From Ignavibacteria bacterium (GTDB lineage Bacteria > Bacteroidota > Ignavibacteria > Tepidaquicellales > Tepidaquicellaceae), in contig JAQTLX010000019.1 of assembly GCA_028714695.1 (NCBI GenBank), positions 1-60,776 on the forward strand: a stretch of DNA of 60,776 bases, read 5' to 3'. Positions 26,108-34,662 of the stretch are shown piece after piece. Position 1 is the first letter of the stretch, and each line of letters opens with the position of its first letter. A program made the translations under genes and the position numbers. Below the pieces are notes generated by a model that saw only the letters and a list, made by a program, of their open reading frames with translations, searched no databases and was not told where the DNA came from.

Positions 26108-28953
26108 TGGATTTTATTAAAAGAACTGCGGAACTGATTTACGAAAATCATAAAGACAACCTGAAGGATGCAGCGGTAGTATTCCCTTCGAGACGCGCTG
26201 GTTTGTATTTTAAAAAAGAACTGTCCGGGCTGATATCCGCTCCCGTATGGTCGCCCTCAGTATTCAGCATAAACGATTTCGTTGTAAAATTGTCGGGTCT
26301 TGAAATTACCGACAACCTGACTCTTGTGTTCGAACTATATGAATCCTATTCTAAGTATCTTGAAACCGAATCTTTCGATGAGTTCTATCCCTGGGGCGAA
26401 ATGCTCCTTAAAGATTTCGATGTTATCGATAAATATCTCGTTAATTCGGATTTGATTTTCAAAAGAATTAAAAACGAAAAAGAAATTGAACTTGCATTCC
26501 CCATCGAAGTTGTCGAAGATGTGAAAAAATTCTGGAGCAGTGTAATTAAACTTCAGGAAGAAAACAAATACAAAGATAACTTTCTGAATATTTGGGAAAA
26601 TCTCAACAGCGTTTACAAACATTTTAAAAACTCACTCTTAAGCAAAAATCTTGCCTACGAAGGTCTTGCAATAAGAAGTGCCGCGGAAAATATATATAAA
26701 ACGGTATTGCCGTATAAGAAAATATATTTTGCCGGATTTAATTCCCTGAATAAATGCGAAAAACTTATTTTTCAGACTTTGGTAGAGAAAAAAATCGGCG
26801 AAACACTCTGGGATACGGATAAATATTTTGTTGACGATGACAAACAGGAAGCGGGCTTCTTTATAAGAAAGAACCTCAAAGTGTTCGAGAACAAACTTGT
26901 TGAATCGGGCACTGAACTTACCAAAGGCGCGAAGAATATAAGCGTTACAGGCTCGTCTCTGAACACGGGAATGATTAAAGCATTCGGATTCGAACTGAAA
27001 AAATTTCTCGAAAAGAATCCCGGCGCGGAAAAAAATACGGCGGTTATACTTCCGGATGAGAACGCTCTTATCCCTGTGCTGTATTCGCTTCCCGATAATG
27101 TGGATGATATAAACATCACAATGGGACTGCCTTTCCGCACAACTCCTTTGTTTACGCTCATTAAGATTATCCGGAAACTTCAGTCAGGGAAAATCATTGA
27201 AGAAAAAAGATACAGGTATTACCACGATGATGTGATTCGTCTTTTGCTTCATCCGTATATGAAGTTCTTGTTCCCCGAACAGATATTCGGCTTCATTAGA
27301 GAAATAAAAGATACTAATCAAACTTATATCGAACCTTCAAAGACGTTCATTAAATCGCTTGAAGACGGACTCTCAAAAGACATACTGAAACTGATATTCA
27401 AACCCGTATTTGAATCTGCGGATATAATTGATTATCTCTCTGAATTATCTGACCTGCTCACTCTTAGGCTCGAGGAATACGGGGAAAAGGGAGATAATCA
27501 TAAACTATTTCAGATGGAATATCTGTATTTTATGAATTCGAATCTGAACAGACTGAAAGACATCATCGATGGAAAGAAAATTGTTTTGAATCAGACAACA
27601 TTCTGGAATCTTCTCGTTCAGCAGTTGAATTCATCGCGCATCGTCTTTACAGGCGAGCCGCTGAAAGGATTGCAGGTAATGGGACTGCTTGAAACCAGAA
27701 ATCTGCGTTTCGAAAACGTGTTTATGCTTTCTATGAACGAAGGAGTTATGCCCGCGGGTTCGACGTTTAACAGTTATATACCTTATAACCTGAGAAAAGC
27801 ATTCGGTCTGCCGACTTATGAAGAGAACGATTCTATAAACGCTTATTACATTTATTCTCTTATTGCAAAAGCAAAGAATATTTTTCTTTTCTATAATACT
27901 GAACTCGGGAATGATGTTAAAGAAAAAAGCAGATACATACTTCAGATAGAGAACGAACTGAGAAATATAAACACGAATATTTCCTATTCCCATAAAATTA
28001 ATTCTTATCCCATTGCTCAACTCTCCGAAGAAAAAATAGAAATAATTAAAGATAAAAGTCTTCTGTCATTGCTTAAAGAAAATGTGAAGAGAATATCTCC
28101 GAGCGATTTGAGCAAATATATTAACTGCACCCTTCAGTTCTATTTCAGCAAGGTCATTAAACTCGAAACGGAAAAGAAGGTCGAGGAAATATTAAGCCCT
28201 GCATCTTTCGGAACTGTTTTTCATGAAACGGTCAGGGAATTGTATAAACCCTATATAGGCAAGGGTGTAACGGAAAAAGATATCGAAGATATTGCGGCGC
28301 GGGTCGAAACGGATTTCGATAATATTTTTATGAAGGTGCTGGATTCAAAAGAGGATTTAAAGTACTTGAACCTTTCGGAAAAGGGAAGAAATACACTGTC
28401 AAAATCCGTTATAAAGAAACTTGTGAAAAGATTTCTTGAAGCGGAAAAAAACAGACTTCCGTTCTCCATCCTTGCACTTGAAAAGTGGGTGGAAACCGGG
28501 ATTGAAATTGAAACCGGCGGCGGCAGACATTCGCTTAATATTGCGGGTAAAATTGACCGCATTGACGAAAGCGAAAACATTAAGACAATTATAGACTACA
28601 AAACAGGAGACTCAAAATTAAAGTCGTTAAGAAACCGCGATACGTTTTTTGAAAACCTGTTTACTGACCCCGGATACAAAGCGAACTTCCAGACATTTTT
28701 CTACGTGTATCTTATGTATCTGACCGAGCATTACGATAAATGTAAAGCGGGCATTTATGCTTTGAAAGAAATATCAAATGAAGGACTGCAGTTAATGCAG
28801 GATGATATTTTTACCCAAGAGGATATAAAATTGTTCGGTGAAGAACTCACGAAAAAAATAGAAGAGATATTCGGCAGCGAAATACCGTTTACTAAAACCG
28901 TTGACGTTAAGCGATGCGAGTACTGCGATTATAAAGATATTTGCGGAAGATGA
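26107..28953 (+). CDS. addB: AddB-like inactivated helicase with C-terminal PD-(D/E)xK nuclease and Fe-S staple
   Basis: The 948-residue partner of AddA. N-terminal VVFPSRRAGLYFKKEL is typical of AddB-like proteins of Bacteroidetes and has no intact Walker A. The C-terminus has a nuclease core (KIDRIDESE, IDYKTGD) and a four-cysteine iron-sulfur staple: one Cys in KYINCTLQFYFS and three in CEYCDYKDIC at the extreme end. Thus both subunits carry a nuclease domain, as in AddAB rather than RecBCD. ATG 26107 overlaps the AddA stop (TGATG); GTG 26104 is an alternative. Ends convergent with the histidine kinase, 6 nt apart. Confidence 0.85.
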   Translation: MDFIKRTAELIYENHKDNLKDAAVVFPSRRAGLYFKKELSGLISAPVWSPSVFSINDFVVKLSGLEITDNLTLVFELYESYSKYLETESFDEFYPWGEMLLKDFDVIDKYLVNSDLIFKRIKNEKEIELAFPIEVVEDVKKFWSSVIKLQEENKYKDNFLNIWENLNSVYKHFKNSLLSKNLAYEGLAIRSAAENIYKTVLPYKKIYFAGFNSLNKCEKLIFQTLVEKKIGETLWDTDKYFVDDDKQEAGFFIRKNLKVFENKLVESGTELTKGAKNISVTGSSLNTGMIKAFGFELKKFLEKNPGAEKNTAVILPDENALIPVLYSLPDNVDDINITMGLPFRTTPLFTLIKIIRKLQSGKIIEEKRYRYYHDDVIRLLLHPYMKFLFPEQIFGFIREIKDTNQTYIEPSKTFIKSLEDGLSKDILKLIFKPVFESADIIDYLSELSDLLTLRLEEYGEKGDNHKLFQMEYLYFMNSNLNRLKDIIDGKKIVLNQTTFWNLLVQQLNSSRIVFTGEPLKGLQVMGLLETRNLRFENVFMLSMNEGVMPAGSTFNSYIPYNLRKAFGLPTYEENDSINAYYIYSLIAKAKNIFLFYNTELGNDVKEKSRYILQIENELRNINTNISYSHKINSYPIAQLSEEKIEIIKDKSLLSLLKENVKRISPSDLSKYINCTLQFYFSKVIKLETEKKVEEILSPASFGTVFHETVRELYKPYIGKGVTEKDIEDIAARVETDFDNIFMKVLDSKEDLKYLNLSEKGRNTLSKSVIKKLVKRFLEAEKNRLPFSILALEKWVETGIEIETGGGRHSLNIAGKIDRIDESENIKTIIDYKTGDSKLKSLRNRDTFFENLFTDPGYKANFQTFFYVYLMYLTEHYDKCKAGIYALKEISNEGLQLMQDDIFTQEDIKLFGEELTKKIEEIFGSEIPFTKTVDVKRCEYCDYKDICGR

Positions 28954-28959
28954 TTTTTA

Positions 28960-30066
28960 TTATGACGGAAGAGAGAATTCAAACTTAGTACCTTTGCCGT
29001 ATACACTTTCTACGGTAATGGATGTTCCGTGAAGTTCTAGTATGTGTTTAACAATCGATAATCCAAGCCCGCTGCCGCCCATATCGCGCGAACGGTTCTT
29101 GTCCACACGGTAAAATCTTTCGAATATCCTTGGCAGGTCCTCTTCCGGTATTCCTGCGCCCGTATCTTCGATGGAAATAAAAACGTTCTTATCTTCTTTT
29201 CTTGTTGCCAGTTTTATATTTCCTCTTTCAGGCGTGTGTTTTACCGAATTGTCTATAAGATTTATAAGCACCTGTTTGATTCTCTCGCTGTCGCCGAATA
29301 CAAGCGTGCTGTCTTTTATCACCGGTTCAAAACATACGTTTAGATGTTTCTTCTTTGCTATTCCCGTCAGTTCGTTTATTGTTTCTGTTATAAGTCCGTT
29401 AATGGAAAAATATCTCTTGCTGAGTTTCATTCCCGCTTCAAGTCTGGAAATGTTAATCAGGTCGTCAACAAGGTTCTTAAGTCTGTTGCTCTGATTAAAC
29501 GCTTTATTGAGAAAATCCATATTGACATTGTCATCGTGTATCGCGCCGTCAACAAGCGTTTCAAGCGACAACTGTATCGCGAAAATCGGAGTGCGCATTT
29601 CGTGAGCCACGTTCCCGAGAAATTCATTCCTGTTTACCTTGAACACTTTTGCCGTATTGAGTTCATTATGGAGTTTACTAAGAATATCCTGTGTGGACCG
29701 CAGTATTGAATCGATATCTTTGTTATGCGAAAAATTCTTCCTTATTTCGGTGAATCTGTCAGTGATATCGATTACTGTCTGTATCTTCTCTTCGTAATCT
29801 TCGGTTTCCTCGGCGCTTTCATTTAATTTGTACGAAGTATCCTGAAAAATATCCGATAGCCTTATGAAATCTCTTCTTGTTATTAAAAAAATTATTAAGG
29901 AAATTAAGAAAACAGATACCGCGTAAACAACGAAAGCAGTATAACTTATTGTGTATATAATAAGTGCTGTGGTTATAAAAACAGGCAGGGAAAAAAGAAT
30001 TAACTTATATCCGTATGAAATTTTATTTATCAAATTTATATTATTCAGCGTTAAACCTGTAACCAA
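28960..30066 (-). CDS. PhoR-like sensor histidine kinase
   Basis: A 368-residue inner-membrane kinase. Two hydrophobic segments (about 20-40 and 45-63) are joined by a very short loop, so there is almost no periplasmic sensor. A coiled-coil-like linker leads to the HisKA domain with His155 in NVAHEMRTP, then the HATPase with DNSVKHTPERG, DTGAGIPEEDL, FERFYRVDK and GGSGLGLSI. It follows the PhoB-like regulator gene. The frame from TTG 30066 overlaps the regulator stop; a TTG at 30033, just past that stop, would give a slightly shorter protein and may be the real start. Phosphate sensing is not shown. Confidence 0.85.
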   Translation of the reverse strand: MVTGLTLNNINLINKISYGYKLILFSLPVFITTALIIYTISYTAFVVYAVSVFLISLIIFLITRRDFIRLSDIFQDTSYKLNESAEETEDYEEKIQTVIDITDRFTEIRKNFSHNKDIDSILRSTQDILSKLHNELNTAKVFKVNRNEFLGNVAHEMRTPIFAIQLSLETLVDGAIHDDNVNMDFLNKAFNQSNRLKNLVDDLINISRLEAGMKLSKRYFSINGLITETINELTGIAKKKHLNVCFEPVIKDSTLVFGDSERIKQVLINLIDNSVKHTPERGNIKLATRKEDKNVFISIEDTGAGIPEEDLPRIFERFYRVDKNRSRDMGGSGLGLSIVKHILELHGTSITVESVYGKGTKFEFSLPS

Positions 30067-30754
30067 GTCCTTTTATGGTCTCAATATAATCGGCGTACTC
30101 GCCCAGTTTCTCGCGAACCTTGGCAACGTGAACATCGATTGTTCTGTCAACTACGTATATGTTTTCGCCCCAAATCTGATTCAAAAGTATTTCTCTTGAA
30201 AGAACCTTTCCTCTGTTTGAAAGCAGAAAGTGCAGCAACTGAAATTCCTTTTTCGGAAAGAAAACATCATCGCCGTCTATCCTTACACAGTGCGCGATTG
30301 TATCGATTTCAAGATTCTTGAATTTAATATATTCGTCTGTTTTTACGGCTTTTTCGTTTTCAGAATAAACTCTTCGTATAACGGATTTTACTCTTGCTAT
30401 AACTTTTCTGGGTGAAATGGGTTTCTGAATATAATCGTCGGCTCCCAGTTCAAGACCAATAATTTCATCAATTTCGTTTTCCTTTGCAGTCAGAAATATT
30501 ACGGGAATGTTAGATGTAGCGGCGCCGTTCTTAAGTTTTTTGCAAACATCGAATCCGTTCATTTCAGGCATCATAATATCAAGGAGAATTAAATCGGGTT
30601 TTGATTGTGTCGCTGTTTCGAGAGCCTCTTTGCCGTTTAATGCGGTTATAACCTTGAATTCCTTTTCCTTCTCAAGATTATATTTCAGCAGGTCTACTAT
30701 GTCTTTTTCGTCGTCAACTACAAGTATCTTAAATTCCATCTTTTGTTTTTTCAT
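30041..30754 (-). CDS. PhoB/OmpR-family response regulator
   Basis: A 237-residue DNA-binding regulator. The receiver domain has the acidic pair in VVDDEKD, phosphoacceptor Asp59 in LLDIMMPE, Thr89 and Lys111 (YIQKP). The C-terminal winged helix includes LLSNRGKVLSREILLNQIWG, VDRTIDVHVAKVREKLG and a final IKGLGYRF, which are OmpR/PhoB hallmarks. It precedes and is coupled to the sensor kinase. MEFKILVVDD at codon 6 is an alternative start. Its regulon is unknown; ppk1 in the same window is a possible but unproved target. Confidence 0.9.
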   Translation of the reverse strand: MKKQKMEFKILVVDDEKDIVDLLKYNLEKEKEFKVITALNGKEALETATQSKPDLILLDIMMPEMNGFDVCKKLKNGAATSNIPVIFLTAKENEIDEIIGLELGADDYIQKPISPRKVIARVKSVIRRVYSENEKAVKTDEYIKFKNLEIDTIAHCVRIDGDDVFFPKKEFQLLHFLLSNRGKVLSREILLNQIWGENIYVVDRTIDVHVAKVREKLGEYADYIETIKGLGYRFNAE

Positions 30755-30802
30755 AAACCTAGATACTTTATGTTAAGGAATGTATAATTTAATGTTATGA
30801 AA

Positions 30803-31810
30803 TCATTTAAAAATGATTTCCCTGCCTGCCTGTGCGGATTTATATATTGCATCCAGCACTTCCATCACCGCAAGGGCTTCATTTCCGGTCGAAACCAGTT
30901 CGTGAGTTCCGTTTATGGCGCCGATAAAGTACTTGAGTTCGTTTTCAAAACTGTTTCTGTAATTTCCGGACAATACCTTAATATTCTTCGGCGTTATGTC
31001 GAAAACTTGTTTATTAATCATCTTGCTGATTTTCAGCGGATTGATTGTAGCGCTTCCGTTCGTTCCGAATACGTTGCAGTAGAAAAACTCGCCGGTGCGC
31101 AGGAAACTCCAACTGACTTCAATCGTAAGGCACGAGCCGTTTTTGAATTTCACGAAAGTGAAATTAGAATCTTCAACTGTCTTTGTATTGTGTTTGTAAT
31201 TTACTGCCGATACGCTTTTAACTTCGGGAAACCCCAGCATCCACATACCGAGGTCAAGCATGACTATACCGTTATCCATGAAAACTCCGCCGCCTGCTTT
31301 TTCCATTTCCGTAAACCATTTCTCATCGGAACTCTGTTGCTTCAGCCATCCTGCTTTGACGTAGAATATCTCGCCAAGTTCTTTACCTTTTACGAAATTT
31401 CTCTGGAGTATCGAATCGGGTCTGAACCTGTTGTTCATGCCCACCATTAGTAATTTCTTGTTCTTCTCTGCCGCGGCTATAATCTTCTTTGCTCCTGCAG
31501 CATTCAGCGCAATAGGTTTTTCTACAAAAATATGTTTACCTGCTTCCAGACATTTAATTGCCGTATCAACATGGTCATCCGTTCTTGTCGCTATTATAAC
31601 CGCATCGATATCAGTATGCTCGGAAAGCATTTCGTCAATATCCTTATATCCTTTGCCGAAATTTTTCTTTCTCTGAAGGTTTTTTACTTTTGTGAATTCT
31701 TTATCGCAAATAGCAACTATATCAACATCCTTGTTCTTTTCCAGAATCGGAAGATGCATCACCTGTGTGATTCCTCCCAGTCCCGCTACGGCTATTTTAA
31801 GTTTGTTCAT
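30803..31810 (-). CDS. Gfo/Idh/MocA family NAD(P)-dependent oxidoreductase
   Basis: A 335-residue Rossmann-fold dehydrogenase. The dinucleotide motif AVAGLGGITQVMHLP is at 8-22 and the family EKPIAL motif is near 96. C-terminal substrate-domain segments (GGGVFMDNGIVMLDLGMWML) are typical; the usual D-x3-H catalytic pair reads D-x3-D-x3 here, with LGMW, so activity on sugars is not certain. Substrates of the family are sugars, inositols and related alcohols. It lies 28 nt downstream of the SRP RNA gene on the same strand. A small GAAATCATT/AATGATTTC hairpin overlaps its stop. Confidence 0.8.
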   Translation of the reverse strand: MNKLKIAVAGLGGITQVMHLPILEKNKDVDIVAICDKEFTKVKNLQRKKNFGKGYKDIDEMLSEHTDIDAVIIATRTDDHVDTAIKCLEAGKHIFVEKPIALNAAGAKKIIAAAEKNKKLLMVGMNNRFRPDSILQRNFVKGKELGEIFYVKAGWLKQQSSDEKWFTEMEKAGGGVFMDNGIVMLDLGMWMLGFPEVKSVSAVNYKHNTKTVEDSNFTFVKFKNGSCLTIEVSWSFLRTGEFFYCNVFGTNGSATINPLKISKMINKQVFDITPKNIKVLSGNYRNSFENELKYFIGAINGTHELVSTGNEALAVMEVLDAIYKSAQAGREIIFK

Positions 31811-31837
31811 AAGGTAAAGTAATATGAAATTAAAATG

Positions 31838-31927
31838 TCAAGACACCCGAATCACATACTAACAACTTACGGCTGCTTCCTTCCGGACCTGACCGGGTTG
31901 GGCTGTATCGTATTGTTCGGGGCTTGA
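31838..31927 (-). ncRNA. ffs: Small bacterial signal recognition particle RNA (4.5S RNA)
   Basis: The minus strand carries the universal SRP domain IV core GGTCAGGTCCGGAAGGAAGC followed by AGCC, matching the Ffh-binding symmetric and asymmetric loops of 4.5S RNA. The ends close the rod: TCAAG (5') pairs with CTTGA (3') and CCCGAA with TTCGGG. The length is about 90 nt, so it is the short form without an Alu domain. It lies between the LptF/G-family gene (stop 13 nt upstream) and the oxidoreductase gene. It guides membrane proteins to SecYEG with Ffh and FtsY. Confidence 0.95.
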
Positions 31928-31933
31928 CAAAAC

Positions 31934-31939
31934 AATATA
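31934..31939 (-). promoter_or_regulatory. Candidate -10 box for the SRP RNA
   Basis: TATATT on the minus strand ends 6 nt before the proposed 5' end of the SRP RNA, the expected distance for a -10 element. It lies just past the LptF/G gene stop. No convincing -35 is seen at 16-18 bp, so this is tentative. Confidence 0.35.
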
Positions 31940-31940
31940 G

Positions 31941-33266
31941 TTAAGAAGATTTAAACATTAAATACAAACCAAATAACCCTAACACGATATTTACAAGCCA
32001 CATTCCGAGAAACGGGCTTACGAGGTCTCTGTCTGCAAGTTTTTCTCCACCTATAAGCGATGCCCAGTATAGCAAAAAGAACATTAATGAGAATCCCGCC
32101 GCAATTCCGAATCCGCCTCTTTTAACCCTGTATCCAAGCGGCGCTCCGATTAAAGCAAAAACAAGGCATGCGAACGGAATTGAATACTTCTTGTAAATTT
32201 CCACATCGAATGAATCAATCTGTTTCTGAATCTGCGAATTCAGCAGTATCTGGTTCTTGGCGTTTTCCCATTTCTTGTTTACGGAATTCATTGTAATCAT
32301 CAGGGAATCGTGCAAATAGGATTTCTTTTGATAGTTCGGGTCCGGACTCCTGTCAGGCGAAATGGTTGTATCGATGAAATTAATTTTGAAAACGTTTTTT
32401 ACATCCATCCGCACAGATTCAATGAAGTTGTCGTTTACCTGTCTTCTGTAAATGTAAATGCTGTCGACAATCGAGTTCATTGCTTTTGCCGAGAGTTCTC
32501 TGTCGCCGCGTCCGAACGCGTTATCTGACGATTGCTGAAAGCCGAATCCCGCCGCGTCAAGCGTTATGCGGTGGTTTGTAAAAATTACTTTGCGGTATTT
32601 GTTTACGTAATCTTTGAGATTCAATTGGTGTATCTCGCCGTTATGTAAATTCATTACGACGTTTTTGAAATCGCTCGTGAATCCTATATCGCCTGAATCG
32701 GCGGTAATAACATTTCTATAATCGGGATTTGAATAATCGTATATGAAGATGCCCTCGATGAGGTTGCTGTTTTCGTGAGTCCTGCGCACGAGAATTCTCG
32801 CTCCGCCTATATCATCCGAAAACTTTCCCGCTTCGAGTATGAATGTAGGTTTTGTTTTCGAAATATCCTGAAGCAAAATTCTTGCTTTGTGATTTGCTTC
32901 GGGCAGCACGTCGTTATTGAAAAGCACCATCAGATATGTTATAATAACCGCGCATATCAGAACGGGAATCATGAGTTTTTTAAGACTTATGCCGCCTGCT
33001 TTCATTATTGTGATTTCATTTGCCGAAGAAAGTCCTCCGAATGCCATCAGTGTTGCTACGAGAACAGCCATTGGCACTGCAAGCGTTACCATCCATGCAA
33101 GGTTCAGGGCAATCAATTGCGTGATTATCCAGATGCTGAGACCTTTGCCTACCAACTGGTCTATTGATTTTATTAGAAACTGAAACAGGAATAGAAACAT
33201 GAGAGTGCCAAGTGAAAAAAGAAACGGCCCCGCATGGGATTTCAATATATACCTGTATATTATCAA
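31941..33266 (-). CDS. LptF/LptG (YjgP/YjgQ) family permease
   Basis: A 441-residue inner-membrane protein of the lipopolysaccharide transport ABC system, which moves LPS from the inner membrane to the Lpt bridge. Three N-terminal membrane segments (about 10-120), with GKGLSIWIITQLIALNLAW and the GLSSANEITIMKAGGIS coupling region, are followed by a jelly-roll-like periplasmic domain (about 130-345) and three C-terminal segments with VFALIGAPLGYRVKRGG. LptF and LptG cannot be separated with confidence; the family commonly occurs in one or two copies. It implies an LPS-bearing outer membrane. Confidence 0.87.
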   Translation of the reverse strand: MIIYRYILKSHAGPFLFSLGTLMFLFLFQFLIKSIDQLVGKGLSIWIITQLIALNLAWMVTLAVPMAVLVATLMAFGGLSSANEITIMKAGGISLKKLMIPVLICAVIITYLMVLFNNDVLPEANHKARILLQDISKTKPTFILEAGKFSDDIGGARILVRRTHENSNLIEGIFIYDYSNPDYRNVITADSGDIGFTSDFKNVVMNLHNGEIHQLNLKDYVNKYRKVIFTNHRITLDAAGFGFQQSSDNAFGRGDRELSAKAMNSIVDSIYIYRRQVNDNFIESVRMDVKNVFKINFIDTTISPDRSPDPNYQKKSYLHDSLMITMNSVNKKWENAKNQILLNSQIQKQIDSFDVEIYKKYSIPFACLVFALIGAPLGYRVKRGGFGIAAGFSLMFFLLYWASLIGGEKLADRDLVSPFLGMWLVNIVLGLFGLYLMFKSS

Positions 33267-34529
33267 TTATATGACTTTATGTTTCTTGCCGACTTTTTCG
33301 AATGCAGTCAGACATCTTTCTATATGCTCCATGTCGTGCGCCGCGGAAATCTGAACTCTAATCCTCGCCTGACCTTTCGGGACAACCGGATAAGAGAATC
33401 CGACAACATAAATTCCTTCGTTATATAAATCTCTCGATACAAGCGTCGCTAATTGCGCGTCGTTCTGAAATTTTCTGAAAAGAACTGGAACAATCGGATG
33501 TACGCTGTCAATAATTTCGAATCCAAGTTCTTTCATTCTTTTTCTGAAGAAAACCGTATTGTTCTTAAGTTTTTCTCTTAAATCATCGCTTCCCGCAATC
33601 AGATCGAACGCTTTTATCGACGCGCCCACAATTGACGGAGCAAGCGTATTCGAGAATAGATAAGGTCTTGAACGCTGTCGAAGCATATCTATAATTTCTT
33701 TCCTGCCCGTTGTGAAGCCGCCGGACGCACCGCCCATGGCCTTTCCGAGCGTTGAAGTAATGATGTCCACATGCCCGAGCGAGCCGCAGTATTCAATTGA
33801 GCCCCTTCCCGTTTTTCCGAGAAAACCGGTTGCATGCGAATCGTCAACCATAACCATCGCGTCGTATTTATTCGCGAGTTCGATAATTTCATCAATCTTC
33901 GCGACGTCGCCGTCCATAGAAAAAACACCGTCTGTCGCGATTATTATATTCTTCGGAGCATTAGGCATTGCCTCAAGCCCGGAGTGGTCCCATATATCCG
34001 AACCTTCGCGAGCGAGTTTAAGTTTCTGCTCGAGCGAGTTCATATCCGAATGGTCATAAATCAAACGACGGGCTTTGCACAATCTGATGCCGTCGATTAT
34101 GCTTGCGTGGTTAAGAGCGTCCGTGATAATCGCGTCATCCGCACCAAGAATTGCTTCGAAAAGTCCGCCGTTGGCGTCGAAGCATGAAGAATATAAAATT
34201 GTGTCTTCCGTCTGGTAAAATTCAGCGATTTTATTTTCAAGTTCTTTGTGCAAATCCTGAGTACCGCATATGAATCGCACCGAAGCCATACCGAATCCGT
34301 ATTTATCGAGAGTCTCATGCGCGGCTTTGATTAATTCAGGATGATTTGCAAGTCCGAGATAATTGTTGGCGCAAAAATTCAAAACTTCTGTTTCTTTTGA
34401 ATCCGCCGGGTAGCGAACGTCTATATTCGCTTTCTGGTCTGAAAGTATAATTCTTTCTTCTTTGTAAAGTCCGGCATCTTTCATGTTGCCGAGTTCTTTT
34501 GCCAGGTCTAGTTTTGTTCGTATGTACAT
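33267..34529 (-). CDS. kbl: Glycine C-acetyltransferase (KBL) paralog 1
   Basis: A 420-residue alpha-oxoamine synthase with PLP. KBL-type marks include NFCANNYLGL, MASVRFICGTQ, VDDSHATGF and the Schiff-base Lys263 in TSTLGKAMGGASGG. KBL condenses glycine with acetyl-CoA to 2-amino-3-ketobutyrate, or runs in reverse in threonine breakdown. Compared with paralog 2 it has an insert of about 14 residues around 175-192. The frame reaches a TTG at 34556; ATG 34529 matches family N-termini. The stop abuts the LptF/G gene start. A terminator separates it from paralog 2, so it probably has its own promoter. Confidence 0.85.
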   Translation of the reverse strand: MYIRTKLDLAKELGNMKDAGLYKEERIILSDQKANIDVRYPADSKETEVLNFCANNYLGLANHPELIKAAHETLDKYGFGMASVRFICGTQDLHKELENKIAEFYQTEDTILYSSCFDANGGLFEAILGADDAIITDALNHASIIDGIRLCKARRLIYDHSDMNSLEQKLKLAREGSDIWDHSGLEAMPNAPKNIIIATDGVFSMDGDVAKIDEIIELANKYDAMVMVDDSHATGFLGKTGRGSIEYCGSLGHVDIITSTLGKAMGGASGGFTTGRKEIIDMLRQRSRPYLFSNTLAPSIVGASIKAFDLIAGSDDLREKLKNNTVFFRKRMKELGFEIIDSVHPIVPVLFRKFQNDAQLATLVSRDLYNEGIYVVGFSYPVVPKGQARIRVQISAAHDMEHIERCLTAFEKVGKKHKVI

Positions 34530-34608
34530 ATTCTTAAAATTTTGAAAAAATAACAATAATAGGTCTTAAAATAAGTGCATAATTCTGAGTTTTTTATTGC
34601 AAACGGCA

Positions 34609-34639
34609 ATAAAAAAACCGGATAATTGCTTATCCGGTT
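34609..34639 (-). terminator. Rho-independent terminator after the second KBL paralog
   Basis: AACCGGATAA (34616-34625), loop TTGC, TTATCCGGTT (34630-34639): a perfect 10-bp stem followed on the minus strand by TTTTTATTGCC. A second A/T stem (TTTTTATTGC / GCAATAAAAA, about 34591-34615) lies just beyond. It ends the acsA-acp-kbl2 group. Confidence 0.9.
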
Positions 34640-34662
34640 ATGAATTGTCGTGAAGCAGTTTG

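Noticed and set aside
22922..28953. Defence island around addAB
   Set aside because: No restriction, CBASS, Abi or toxin-antitoxin gene is near; AddAB is a standard repair complex.
30799..30820. Terminator at the oxidoreductase 3' end
   Set aside because: The GAAATCATT/AATGATTTC hairpin overlaps the stop codon and has no T-tract on the minus strand.
30797..31450. 217-codon plus-strand ORF opposite the oxidoreductase
   Set aside because: Antisense shadow of a gene with clear Gfo/Idh/MocA motifs; its composition is that of a reverse complement.
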